Source: an uncultured Arcobacter sp. (GTDB lineage: Bacteria > Campylobacterota > Campylobacteria > Campylobacterales > Arcobacteraceae). Taken from it: a DNA stretch of 7,080 bases. The notes below the pieces were generated by a model, which ran no database searches, had not been told where the DNA came from, and saw nothing but the letters and a program-made list of their open reading frames with translations. Location: NCBI GenBank assembly GCA_913062735.1, contig CAJXWI010000128.1, positions 1 to 7,080 of the forward strand, in the 5' to 3' direction. This document shows, one piece after another, positions 1-6,317 of the stretch; the stretch's first letter is position 1; the number at the start of each line of letters is the position of its first letter. The translations under genes were made by a program, and so were the position numbers.

Positions 1-708
1 ATTCCCAGAAAATTCTCTGATTTGTTTATAATCAACATCTAAAATATTAGTACAAACAGCATTTAAAAAGTGTCTATCATGAGAAATAACAACCATTGTT
101 CCGTCATGGTGTTGTAATCTGTTTTCTAACCATCCAATAGTTGCAATATCCAAGTTATTTGTTGGCTCATCTAAGAATAATGCATCTGGTTTTGGGTATA
201 AAACTTGTGCCAATAAGACTTTGAATTTATCTCCACCTGTAATGCTTGACATTAAATCACTGTGTTGAGAAGCTGGAAAACCTAAATCTTCAAGAATTTT
301 TGTAATTTTAACATCGTATTCATATGTTGGATCTTCTTCACAGCAAATAATCTCTAATTCACCTAATTTATCTCCAATTGCATCTGTATACTCTTCTAAA
401 TACAGTTCTTCTTTTTCTTTAATCGCAGCATACAGTCTTTTATTTCCTAAAAGAACGGTATCAAAAATTGAATATTCTTCATATGCAAATTGATTTTGCC
501 CTAGTGTTCCAATTTTTTTACCATTTTGCACTTGAATTTCACCATCAGTTGCATCTTCAATACCTGATAGTATTTTAAGAAAGGTAGTTTTTCCGGCACC
601 ATTTGCACCGATTAACCCATATCTTTTTCCCGAGTCTAATTTGACATTAATATCTTGAAATAAAACTCTTGAGCCATAAGCTTTTCTCAGATTAACTGTT
701 TGTACCAT
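1..708 (-). CDS. ybiT: ABC-F family ATPase, YbiT type (partial, N-terminal part)
   Basis: Only the first 236 codons are in the window; the C-terminal part runs off the left edge. ABC-F proteins are soluble tandem-ATPase proteins that act on the ribosome and are not transporters. The first nucleotide-binding domain is complete enough to read: Walker A GANGAGKTT at residues 34-42, a degenerate signature TGGDKFKVLLAQ around 157-168, Walker B with LFLDEPTNNLD at 177-187, and the H-loop ISHDRH at 208-213. The stretch QFAYEEYSIFDTV after the first strands, and VLLAQVLYP in place of a classical LSGGE/Q signature, match what I recall of E. coli YbiT (about 530 residues) better than EttA, Uup or YheS. 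The ATG start at 708 is supported by GGAGA at 713-717. The gene is divergent from the diguanylate cyclase gene. The exact cellular role of YbiT is not settled, so translation-factor function is inferred from the family. Family confidence is high, subfamily confidence moderate to high. Confidence 0.93.
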   Translation of the reverse strand, partial: MVQTVNLRKAYGSRVLFQDINVKLDSGKRYGLIGANGAGKTTFLKILSGIEDATDGEIQVQNGKKIGTLGQNQFAYEEYSIFDTVLLGNKRLYAAIKEKEELYLEEYTDAIGDKLGELEIICCEEDPTYEYDVKITKILEDLGFPASQHSDLMSSITGGDKFKVLLAQVLYPKPDALFLDEPTNNLDIATIGWLENRLQHHDGTMVVISHDRHFLNAVCTNILDVDYKQIREFSGN

Positions 709-735
709 AAAATCTCCATTATTTAATAAAAGGCG

Positions 736-764
736 ATTATATCTAAAAATATCTAAGTTTTCCA
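736..764 (-). promoter_or_regulatory. Putative promoter of the ABC-F gene
   Basis: On the minus strand a perfect TATAAT lies at 741-736. TGGAAA at 764-759 is a poor -35 match at 17-bp spacing. Transcription would start near 729, giving a leader of about 20 bases to the ATG at 708. Weak -35 boxes are normal in Campylobacterota, so the call rests mainly on the -10 element and its position. Confidence 0.45.
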
Positions 765-791
765 TAAGGTAAATTAAAAACTTGTTATAAA

Positions 792-828
792 ATTTAATTT
801 AAAAACATAGGAAGTTTTTAAATTAAAT
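792..828. repeat. Perfect 15-bp AT-rich inverted repeat in divergent promoter region
   Basis: The arms at 792-806 and 814-828 are exact reverse complements (outer sequence ATTTAATTTAAAAAC) and flank a 7-base spacer, ATAGGAA. The right arm ends 5 bases before the -10 element of the diguanylate cyclase gene, where a -35 box would be. It could be a regulator-binding palindrome or a cruciform-prone spacer. It is not placed as a terminator, because both flanking genes are transcribed away from it. Confidence 0.6.
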
Positions 829-833
829 AACTA

Positions 834-839
834 TATAAT
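834..839 (+). promoter_or_regulatory. -10 element of the diguanylate cyclase gene
   Basis: A perfect TATAAT lies at 834-839 with no good -35 box. The expected start of transcription is near 846, which leaves a short leader of about 20 bases containing AAAGG (854-858), 7 bases before the TTG start at 866. Confidence 0.5.
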
Positions 840-865
840 TATTTCAAATAACAAAAGGCTTCAGC

Positions 866-2113
866 TTGAAAATACTTATTGTAGATGACAGTACAACATT
901 ATTAAATGGCTTGGTTTCTGTATTAGAAAATATAGATTCATTAAAAATATTTACTGCAAAATCAAAACAAGAATGTGCGAATCTTTTACTTCAAGAAAAA
1001 GGAAAATTTGATATTGCTATTTTAGATTTAGGTCTACCAGATGCTCCAGATGGTGAGATAATACCTTTTATGGAAAAGTTTTCAATTCCTAGTATTATTT
1101 TAACAGCCAAACAATATGATCAAAATAATCCCTTATATAAACATGACTTCATTATAGATTATGTAATTAAAAACGGTTCTTATGCCTTAGACTATACCGC
1201 TTATGTTGTAGAAAGATTTATTGAAAATTCAAAAGTTGATGTGCTTGTAGTTGATGATTCCCGATCTTTTTCTGCAAAAATAAAGCACTTATGTAAACGA
1301 TATAATATCAATACTATTCTAGCTTCATGTGCAGAAGATGCAATCAAAATAATGAAAAGCAAAAATAAAATAAAATTAATCTTAGTTGATTATATAATGC
1401 CTGGAATGAATGGTTTAGAACTAACTGCACTAATGCGTAAAAAATATAAAAAAGATGAGATATCTATAATTGCTCTGTCTTCAATAAAAGATAAAGATGT
1501 TGTTGCAAAGTTTTTGAAATACGGTGCTAATGATTTTATTTATAAAGACTTCTCAGACGAAGAATTTTATGCAAGAGTAAATTCCAATCTTGATATTATT
1601 AAGCTTTTTGAACTAAGCCGTGATAGGGCAAATAAGGATTACATGACAGGAATGTATAACAGACGTTATTTATTTGAAAAAGGCACAAGAATTTATGAAA
1701 AAACGAAAAAGGTAGATGACTATATTTCCTGCGCAATTATTGATATAGATAAGTTTAAAAACATCAATGATACCTATGGTCATGATATTGGGGATATAGC
1801 AATTAAGTATATTCCTAAAATTTTAAATACATTTTTAGATGACAATAATTTGATATCCAGAGTAGGTGGAGAAGAATTTTGTATTATCAGTAAAAATATC
1901 AGTGAAAGAGAAATTTTAGACCTTTATGAACAAATTAGAGAAGCATTTGAAGAATCTGTTCTTACAATTGATGATCTAGAACTTAATTTCACCGTATCTA
2001 TTGGTCTTACTACATCTTTTGGCTCTTCTTTTGAAGACATGCTTAAAAAAGCAGATTTAGCTTTATATGAAGCAAAAGAAACAGGAAGAAACAAAGTAGT
2101 GCTTCTAAAATAA
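866..2113 (+). CDS. Response regulator with two receiver domains and GGDEF diguanylate cyclase
   Basis: A cytoplasmic 415-residue protein predicted to make cyclic di-GMP from two GTP when phosphorylated. Receiver 1 (about 1-120) has acidic pair D7 D8, phospho-acceptor D54 (LDLGLP), T80 and K102. Receiver 2 (about 124-240) has D130 D131, D175 (VDYIMPGMNG), S205 and K227, so both look phosphorylatable. The GGDEF domain (about 250-415) begins with DYMTGMYNRRYLF (258-270) and has D293 and N301 D302 for metal and GTP binding, the active-site loop GGEEF at 334-338, and the C-terminal ALYEAKETGRN signature. The residues where the inhibitory I-site RxxD would lie (325-328) read DDNN, so canonical product inhibition is probably absent. 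No membrane segment is seen. The start is TTG: an in-frame stop lies at 836-838, no ATG lies between, and receiver strand 1 (ILIVDD) begins at residue 3. The layout resembles PleD. No partner kinase is in the window. Confidence 0.95.
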   Translation: MKILIVDDSTTLLNGLVSVLENIDSLKIFTAKSKQECANLLLQEKGKFDIAILDLGLPDAPDGEIIPFMEKFSIPSIILTAKQYDQNNPLYKHDFIIDYVIKNGSYALDYTAYVVERFIENSKVDVLVVDDSRSFSAKIKHLCKRYNINTILASCAEDAIKIMKSKNKIKLILVDYIMPGMNGLELTALMRKKYKKDEISIIALSSIKDKDVVAKFLKYGANDFIYKDFSDEEFYARVNSNLDIIKLFELSRDRANKDYMTGMYNRRYLFEKGTRIYEKTKKVDDYISCAIIDIDKFKNINDTYGHDIGDIAIKYIPKILNTFLDDNNLISRVGGEEFCIISKNISEREILDLYEQIREAFEESVLTIDDLELNFTVSIGLTTSFGSSFEDMLKKADLALYEAKETGRNKVVLLK

Positions 2114-2135
2114 GTATTAAAATTAATACTTATTT
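2108..2135. terminator. Bidirectional terminator-like hairpin between convergent genes
   Basis: Positions 2108-2120 and 2123-2135 form 13 perfect pairs (AAAATAAGTATTAA paired with its complement) around a two-base centre, so the real loop is slightly larger. The left foot is AAAA and the right foot TTT, followed on the plus strand by a T-rich stretch, as in bidirectional intrinsic terminators. The hairpin includes the TAA stop of the diguanylate cyclase gene (2111-2113) and ends 5 bases before the nitroreductase stop. There is only one G-C pair, so its strength is uncertain. Confidence 0.6.
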
Positions 2136-2140
2136 AGATT

Positions 2141-2785
2141 TTATTTAATTATTTCAACAACTTCACTTGAAGAAAGTCTTAATTGAGTACTTTGCTCATT
2201 GATTCTGTACCCAAAAGGAAGTACCACGGACACTTGGTATTTACTCGTATCAAGGTTTAATATTTTTTCAAGATTTTCTTTTTCAAAACCTTCAATAGGA
2301 CAAGAATCAATTCCAATACTTGCAGCTGCTGTCATCATATTAGATACAGCTAAGTACGTTTGTTTAGATGTCCATGCATAAATATTTTCATCAGAACTTA
2401 AGGTATCACTTAAGTGATTTGCATATAAATTTAAGTAAAAATCATATTTTTCTTGTGGCATATCACGTCTTGCAAAACGTTTAGAGGGGATACTAGATTC
2501 AGGTTTTACATCATAAATTTTAGCAAGTACAATTACTAATTCACTTGCACTTGTAACTTGAACTTGACCCCAAGATACTTCTTTAATCTTTTCTTTTAAT
2601 TCTTCGTTTTTAATTACTAAAAATTTCCAAGGTTCCATACCAAAAGAGGAAGGCGATTTACGTCCTGTTTCTAAAATAAAATCAAAATCTTTTTCATCAA
2701 TTTGTTTTGTATCATCAAATACTTTACACGCATGTCTAAAATCCATTGCTTCAGTAAACAGTTCTTTTTTTGTTTCTTTATTCAT
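2141..2785 (-). CDS. NAD(P)H-dependent nitroreductase, NfsB-like FMN oxidoreductase
   Basis: A 214-residue flavoprotein of the nitroreductase family. These are usually FMN-bound homodimers that reduce nitroaromatics, quinones or flavins with NAD(P)H. Family features: the FMN-contacting N-terminal segment FRHACKVFD (16-24), SPSSFGMEPWKF (44-55), the WTSKQTYLAVSNMM helix (138-151), the PIEGFE segment (163-168), and the C-terminal VVLPFGYR strand (187-194). The order and spacing fit E. coli NfsB (217 residues) closely. The physiological substrate cannot be told from sequence. The ATG at 2785 is preceded by AAGGAAAAG. The gene lies 70 bp downstream of the MdaB-like gene in the same direction, with no convincing promoter or terminator between, so the two are probably co-transcribed and controlled by the adjacent HxlR regulator. 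Confidence 0.92.
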   Translation of the reverse strand: MNKETKKELFTEAMDFRHACKVFDDTKQIDEKDFDFILETGRKSPSSFGMEPWKFLVIKNEELKEKIKEVSWGQVQVTSASELVIVLAKIYDVKPESSIPSKRFARRDMPQEKYDFYLNLYANHLSDTLSSDENIYAWTSKQTYLAVSNMMTAAASIGIDSCPIEGFEKENLEKILNLDTSKYQVSVVLPFGYRINEQSTQLRLSSSEVVEIIK

Positions 2786-2855
2786 TTCTTTTCCTTTTAT
2801 TTTAGTTCAAAATAACCTTGTTATATTTATTTCAAGAATATTTTTACGTCATTTT

Positions 2856-3446
2856 TTAATTAAAGTTGTTCTTTAATGTTTTTTTAAAGTCTAACAACTC
2901 TTTTTTAACATCCAATTCACTTTTAAAAATATCATGCATCGCATAACTCTCTAATGCAGCAGCCCCACAAAATTGGAAAGTTTTATGAGTAGCAATATTG
3001 GCTTCATCTAAAGACAAACCATCAAAAAAACCATCCGTATTTGAGAATTCACTAGAAGGACAATTATAAGTAAAACTTAACATATATTTTTTACCTTGCA
3101 TTAACCCTCCACTTCCATACCTCTTAGTACTGTCTTTTGAACTTCTTCCATCATTTACATACGTAACCTTCCCGTATCCGGCTGAAAAAATCTCATCTAT
3201 GTATTTTTTGGTAATCCAAGGCACTCCCATCCAATAAACAGGATATTGAAATAAAATATAATCTGCCCATGCGAACTTTTCTACTTCATCATTGATTTTA
3301 TAATCACTTTCAACTACACTGTGTTGTACTTCAAACTCTTTTTCATTAAAAACTTCTACTGCTTCATCAATTAAGATTTTTGTCAATTTTCCCTCAGCAA
3401 TACCTTCATATCTCTGATGACCATTGATAATTAAAACTTTTTTCAT
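2856..3446 (-). CDS. mdaB: NADPH:quinone reductase, MdaB-type flavodoxin-fold protein
   Basis: A 196-residue soluble protein of the flavodoxin-like NAD(P)H dehydrogenase family. MdaB proteins carry FAD and reduce quinones by two electrons, avoiding semiquinone formation, and contribute to oxidative-stress resistance in Helicobacter. Sequence landmarks: KVLIINGHQRY at the N-terminus (flavin phosphate loop), SDYKINDEVEKFAWADYILFQYPVYWMGVPWITKKYID (about 47-84), the block YGSGGLMQGKKYMLSFTYN (about 110-128), and the FQFCGAAAL segment near 157-165. This agrees nearly segment for segment with what I recall of E. coli MdaB, and the length is equivalent. The start at 3446 has GAGGGAAA directly upstream. 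It is the first gene of a likely two-gene operon with the nitroreductase, divergent from the HxlR gene. A candidate -10, TATACT, lies at 3514-3509. Confidence 0.93.
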   Translation of the reverse strand: MKKVLIINGHQRYEGIAEGKLTKILIDEAVEVFNEKEFEVQHSVVESDYKINDEVEKFAWADYILFQYPVYWMGVPWITKKYIDEIFSAGYGKVTYVNDGRSSKDSTKRYGSGGLMQGKKYMLSFTYNCPSSEFSNTDGFFDGLSLDEANIATHKTFQFCGAAALESYAMHDIFKSELDVKKELLDFKKTLKNNFN

Positions 3447-3508
3447 TTTCCCTCATTTTTAAAATGTATACAGGGCTTATTTGCAACATTTTATGTTTAT
3501 CTTTTGCA

Positions 3509-3514
3509 AGTATA
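3509..3514 (-). promoter_or_regulatory. Candidate -10 element of the mdaB operon
   Basis: The minus strand reads TATACT at 3514-3509 (5 of 6 consensus matches). Transcription would start near 3502, leaving a leader of about 55 bases. No good -35 box is seen. The element lies about 30 bp from the TACT-N7-AGTA palindrome at 3544-3558. Confidence 0.35.
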
Positions 3515-3543
3515 ATCCTTATATACTTAAACATCGCTTACAA

Positions 3544-3558
3544 TACTTTTGGTAAGTA
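3544..3558. promoter_or_regulatory. Candidate HxlR operator (TACT-N7-AGTA palindrome)
   Basis: TACTTTTGGTAAGTA is a dyad with TACT/AGTA half-sites around a 7-base centre, in the shared promoter region of mdaB and the HxlR gene. HxlR-family dimers bind short palindromes of this kind; I recall TACT/AGTA half-sites for Bacillus YodB but cannot verify it here. It lies just upstream of where the HxlR gene's -35 would be. A second block, TACTTACC (3587-3594), overlaps the -10 and start site and is the exact reverse complement of GGTAAGTA at 3551-3558, so a second half-site is possible. Confidence 0.45.
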
Positions 3559-3581
3559 ATAGAGTATTTGCTTATTTATGA

Positions 3582-3587
3582 TATAAT
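3582..3587 (+). promoter_or_regulatory. -10 element of the HxlR regulator gene
   Basis: A perfect TATAAT lies at 3582-3587, with expected start of transcription near 3594 and a very short leader of about 14 bases that carries AAGGAAA (3598-3604) before the ATG at 3608. No recognisable -35 element is present. Confidence 0.5.
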
Positions 3588-3607
3588 ACTTACCTATAAG
3601 GAAAATA

Positions 3608-3970
3608 ATGTATTTAATTAATAATAAAGAATTTAATTGTGCTATTAACGTAACATTAGATATTTTCAATGACAGATGGAAACTATCTATTATTTATCAT
3701 TTATTAGCGGGGAATAAGAGATTCAAAGAACTTAATGAAGAGATTTGTGAAATAACACAAAAAACATTGACAGTTAAACTAAAAGAACTGGAAGAAAAAA
3801 ATATTATTAACAGAGAAGTTTTTGCTCAAGTTCCTCCTAAAGTAGTGTATTCACTAACACCTAGTGGAGAAAAATTAAAGACTGTTGTAGCTGAAATGTA
3901 TGAATGGGGAGTTGAATATGTAGAAGTGCATGGAAAAATAACTCCAAACACTTGTTCACTAAAAGATTAA
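3608..3970 (+). CDS. HxlR-family winged-helix transcriptional regulator
   Basis: A 120-residue DNA-binding protein covering the whole HxlR-type winged helix. Family landmarks: C11 near the N-terminus followed by the core helix with DRWKLSIIYHLL (22-33), RFKEL (38-42), the recognition region ITQKTLTVKLKELEEKNIINR (49-69), the wing with VPPKVVYSLTPSGEKL (75-90), and the C-terminal dimerisation helix ending EWGVEYV (99-105). Cysteines are C11, C47 and C116. In YodB and HypR of Bacillus an N-terminal cysteine at the C11 position senses quinones or disulfide stress, so redox sensing is a reasonable inference here, not a demonstrated fact. The divergent arrangement with mdaB and a nitroreductase suggests that this operon is the target, together with autoregulation. 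The ATG has AAGGAAA upstream. The gene converges on thiD with a 5-bp gap and no clear terminator. Confidence 0.94.
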   Translation: MYLINNKEFNCAINVTLDIFNDRWKLSIIYHLLAGNKRFKELNEEICEITQKTLTVKLKELEEKNIINREVFAQVPPKVVYSLTPSGEKLKTVVAEMYEWGVEYVEVHGKITPNTCSLKD

Positions 3971-3975
3971 AATAA

Positions 3976-4788
3976 CTAAACTTTTATAATCTTATACATA
4001 TGATTAATGGGTCCAGTATTCTTTCCTATTTTATACTTAGAACCTGAATTGATAGCTTCATTTACATAAGTATTTGCTTTTTTACAAGCACTTGTAATAT
4101 CAAGACCAAGTGCTAAATAAGAAGCAATAGCTGAAGATAAAGAACAACCCGTTCCATGAGTATTTAAGGTATCAATCTTTTTATTTTTAAAATACGTAAA
4201 TTCTTTTGTTTTTATACAATACAAACAATCAATACTAAAACCTACTTCATACTCCAAAGCTTTAATTAAAACATATTTACAACCAAAAGTTCCTAGATAA
4301 ATACAGGCTTCTTTTGCATCCTCTTTTGTATTAATATCTTTTTGAAATAATAATCTTGCCTCATGTAAGTTAGGGGTAATAATATCTGATAAAGAAAACA
4401 TGTCGTTTTTTAATGACAAAATAGCATCTTCTTGAAGTAAAACGGCACCTGAGGTTGAAACCATAACAGGATCAAGTACAATATTTTGTATTTTGTTTTT
4501 CTTTAAAAAATCACTTACTTCTTTTATTAAAGTACTTTTATGAAGCATTCCTATTTTTACTGCATCGCATTTAATATCTTCATAGTTTGTATCAAGCTGA
4601 GCTTTTACAAACTTTTCATCAATATCTAGGATTTCATTTACGCCGCAGGTATTTTGAGCAGTAAGTGCTGTTAACGCACTTAAGGCATAAACCCCCAAGG
4701 ATGTAGCAGTTTTAATATCTGCTTGCATCCCTGCCCCACCACTGGAATCAGATCCAGCGATGATTTGAAGTGTTTTATACTCTAACAT
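3976..4788 (-). CDS. thiD: Hydroxymethylpyrimidine/phosphomethylpyrimidine kinase
   Basis: A 270-residue cytoplasmic ribokinase-fold enzyme that phosphorylates HMP and then HMP-P to HMP-PP, the pyrimidine half of thiamine. Sequence features: the substrate-binding AGSDSSGGAGMQADIKT at 11-27, KIGML at 78-82, DPVMVSTSG at 106-114, TPNLHEA in the middle, and the anion-hole/catalytic HGTGCSLSSAIA at 211-222, with C215 in the position of the family's conserved cysteine. Length matches stand-alone ThiD of E. coli (266), and no ThiE domain is fused. The start ATG at 4788 lies inside the last codons of the upstream symporter gene, with a 14-bp overlap in a different frame and only a weak purine stretch (AAGAAGCGA) as ribosome-binding site. 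Translation is therefore probably coupled to the symporter. Both genes lie under the TPP riboswitch upstream. Confidence 0.96.
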   Translation of the reverse strand: MLEYKTLQIIAGSDSSGGAGMQADIKTATSLGVYALSALTALTAQNTCGVNEILDIDEKFVKAQLDTNYEDIKCDAVKIGMLHKSTLIKEVSDFLKKNKIQNIVLDPVMVSTSGAVLLQEDAILSLKNDMFSLSDIITPNLHEARLLFQKDINTKEDAKEACIYLGTFGCKYVLIKALEYEVGFSIDCLYCIKTKEFTYFKNKKIDTLNTHGTGCSLSSAIASYLALGLDITSACKKANTYVNEAINSGSKYKIGKNTGPINHMYKIIKV

Positions 4789-6187
4789 TTTTCGCTTCTT
4801 TTGAGAAAAGCATGGTTAAGAAAAAAGAGAAAACAACTGAAAGAATAAAAGAGAAAAACAGTTGATTTTCACCCAGTAATGTAGGAACTGCTTTAGCTCC
4901 TCCTAAAAATGATACCAAGATACCATCTGTGAAATTAAGTCCTGGAAACAATAAAGCACCTATTAGTAAAGAAATAATACCAATTAAAAAAGCCTTTGGA
5001 TATTCTTTTTTTCCTAGAATTGCAAAAATAGCTGGTCCTATAAGCGCACAACAAATTAAATCAGCAACTAAAAATAAGTAAAATACGTCATAACCTTTTG
5101 AAGCAATGTAATATACAGGAAAACAAGTAAGCACAATCACCCATCTGTAAAAAGACAGATTTTTAGAGTTTTCTTCTTTGTTAAGAACAAACAAGGATGC
5201 AATACCATTTAACAATGAATCACTAGAAGATAATACTAAAGATACGACAAATAAAATTAAGATGAAAATAGTAGCTGGACTTTTTAATGCCAATAAATCA
5301 AAAAGTGCAAGATTAGCGTCTGCTCCTAATAATCCAGTACTTTTGGCATATAAACCTGTCATTCCTAAAATAAAGATAACTATAAACACAATTAGAGCAG
5401 AAATTAGAAAAGAACGTTTTACCACATCTTTTTTTAAAGCATATACTCTTTGCCACGAAGTATGATTAAATACTTCTGTACATAAAACAGCAATAATAAG
5501 TGTTAAACCAAAAGCCACATGATTAAAGTTTGTAAAGTCACTACTCATAGTACTAGCAAAATCAAAACTTTCAAAACTCTTATTCCATGGAATGAAATAA
5601 AATAAGCACAATAAAACAAACATAATTAACATAAATTGAATAAAATCCGTTTTTATAGATAAACGCAAACCACCTAATAAAGAATAAGATGCTGTAGCAA
5701 GTAAGATAATGAAAGCACCTAACCCTAAAGAATAACCACCATAAGACTGTAATACTTTAGCAACGGCTGTCATTTCTGCACATAAGAAAATAAACATATA
5801 AAAAATTGTACACACAAGTAAAAGATTTTTATACGATTTTCCAAGTTTTACTTCTGTGTATTCAATTAACGAAGAAGCATCAGGCATAGCATTTCTAATT
5901 TTAAGACCTAAAAAAGCCAAAGCAAGTAAAGGCAAAGAAGAAGCTAATGCATAACCAAAAACACTGGGTAATCCACCCCATAAAGCTGAAGAAGCAGGTG
6001 AAAACAAAATCCACACACCTAAAGCTGATGCAGTTAGTGTTGAAACTCCCAAGGTAGAAGAAACAGCATCTTTGTAAATAATCAATGAATCGTTGGAGTT
6101 TTTAGCTTTTTTATACGAATAAAAAGCAAAACCTAAAAATAGAATAATAGAGGCAATTAAGCCTTGAGAAACTAATGTTGAAAACAT
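4775..6187 (-). CDS. Sodium:solute symporter family transporter, predicted thiamine-precursor importer
   Basis: A 470-residue integral membrane protein of the SSS family, with about 13 predicted hydrophobic segments (roughly 6-26, 45-65, 73-93, 121-143, 152-172, 183-201, 222-240, 258-282, 304-322, 345-362, 366-390, 398-414, 440-461). Family marks: YSLLGGLRLSIKTDFIQ (168-184), TSWQRVYALKKD (243-254), and the sodium-site serines in LSSSDSLLN (319-327). Sequence alone does not give the substrate. Context does: a TPP riboswitch lies directly upstream and thiD overlaps its end, so the cargo is predicted to be hydroxymethylpyrimidine, thiamine or a related pyrimidine. Comparative-genomics work on thiamine regulons named a TPP-regulated SSS-type transporter ThiV, as I recall; whether this protein is orthologous is not known, so no symbol is given. 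The ATG at 6187 is preceded by AAGGA (6197-6193), which can be hidden in a hairpin (see the sequestor entry). Confidence 0.88.
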   Translation of the reverse strand: MFSTLVSQGLIASIILFLGFAFYSYKKAKNSNDSLIIYKDAVSSTLGVSTLTASALGVWILFSPASSALWGGLPSVFGYALASSLPLLALAFLGLKIRNAMPDASSLIEYTEVKLGKSYKNLLLVCTIFYMFIFLCAEMTAVAKVLQSYGGYSLGLGAFIILLATASYSLLGGLRLSIKTDFIQFMLIMFVLLCLFYFIPWNKSFESFDFASTMSSDFTNFNHVAFGLTLIIAVLCTEVFNHTSWQRVYALKKDVVKRSFLISALIVFIVIFILGMTGLYAKSTGLLGADANLALFDLLALKSPATIFILILFVVSLVLSSSDSLLNGIASLFVLNKEENSKNLSFYRWVIVLTCFPVYYIASKGYDVFYLFLVADLICCALIGPAIFAILGKKEYPKAFLIGIISLLIGALLFPGLNFTDGILVSFLGGAKAVPTLLGENQLFFSFILSVVFSFFLTMLFSKEAKNVRV

Positions 6188-6190
6188 TAT

Positions 6191-6221
6191 AATCCTTTTT
6201 TAATATTTAAGCTTAAGGATT
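6191..6221 (-). promoter_or_regulatory. Ribosome-binding-site sequestor hairpin (riboswitch expression platform)
   Basis: On the minus strand AATCCTT (6221-6215) is the exact reverse complement of AAGGATT (6197-6191), which contains the AAGGA ribosome-binding site of the symporter. Pairing would hide the site and block initiation. No U-tract follows the hairpin, so control is probably at translation, not at termination. The intervening and flanking sequence includes the palindrome TTAAGCTTAA (6207-6216), which can also pair with the 5' edge of the aptamer. Confidence 0.6.
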
Positions 6222-6242
6222 TTAAAATTAATTTTATCAAAT

Positions 6243-6317
6243 AACTTTTTCCTACGCTGGTACAAACCAGATCAGGTATAAGGGTATGGTCTCAGTCAGA
6301 ATGACACCCCTAAAGCT
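6243..6317 (-). ncRNA. TPP riboswitch (THI element) aptamer
   Basis: The minus strand carries the conserved thiamine-pyrophosphate aptamer blocks in order: AGGGGUG (6311-6305), CUGAGA (6296-6291), ACCCUU near 6286-6281, CCUGAUCUGG (about 6277-6268), and CCAGCGUAGGA (about 6260-6250). The closing helix P1 can form between ACUUU-like bases at 6317-6312 (AGCUUU) and AAAGUU at 6248-6243, six pairs with one G-U. The P5 stem CUGG/CCAG encloses a six-base loop. Binding TPP should stabilise P1 and lower expression of the symporter and thiD downstream. Canonical motifs make this call near certain; the helix limits are hand-drawn. Confidence 0.97.

Noticed and set aside
145..240. Degenerate ABC signature (TGGDK in place of LSGGE/Q) as a sign of a dead ATPase
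   Set aside because: YbiT-type proteins normally have a non-classical signature here, and Walker A, Walker B glutamate and H-loop are intact.
781..789. 9-mer CTTGTTATA shared by the region upstream of the cyclase gene and 2817-2825
   Set aside because: A short AT-rich match with no shared context; consistent with chance.
2199..2381. 60-codon open frame on the plus strand opposite the nitroreductase gene
   Set aside because: It lies wholly antisense to a clear family member, has no ribosome-binding site and no recognisable domain.
2812..2824. Small palindrome ATAAC-CTT-GTTAT between mdaB and the nitroreductase gene
   Set aside because: Five-base arms in AT-rich DNA are expected by chance, and no promoter could be placed around it.
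3485..3497. AACAT-TTT-ATGTT palindrome in the mdaB leader as an operator
   Set aside because: It would lie downstream of the proposed start, has 5-bp arms only, and resembles background AT-rich sequence; the TACT-N7-AGTA site is a better candidate.
3963..3993. Inverted repeat AAGATTA/TAATCTT at the convergent ends of the HxlR gene and thiD
   Set aside because: Only 7 pairs around a 17-base loop, with no U-tract on either strand; too weak to call a terminator.
5178..5465. 95-codon open frame on the plus strand opposite the symporter gene
   Set aside because: Antisense to a well-supported membrane protein; its Lys/Asn/Ile-rich composition fits a shadow of hydrophobic codons.
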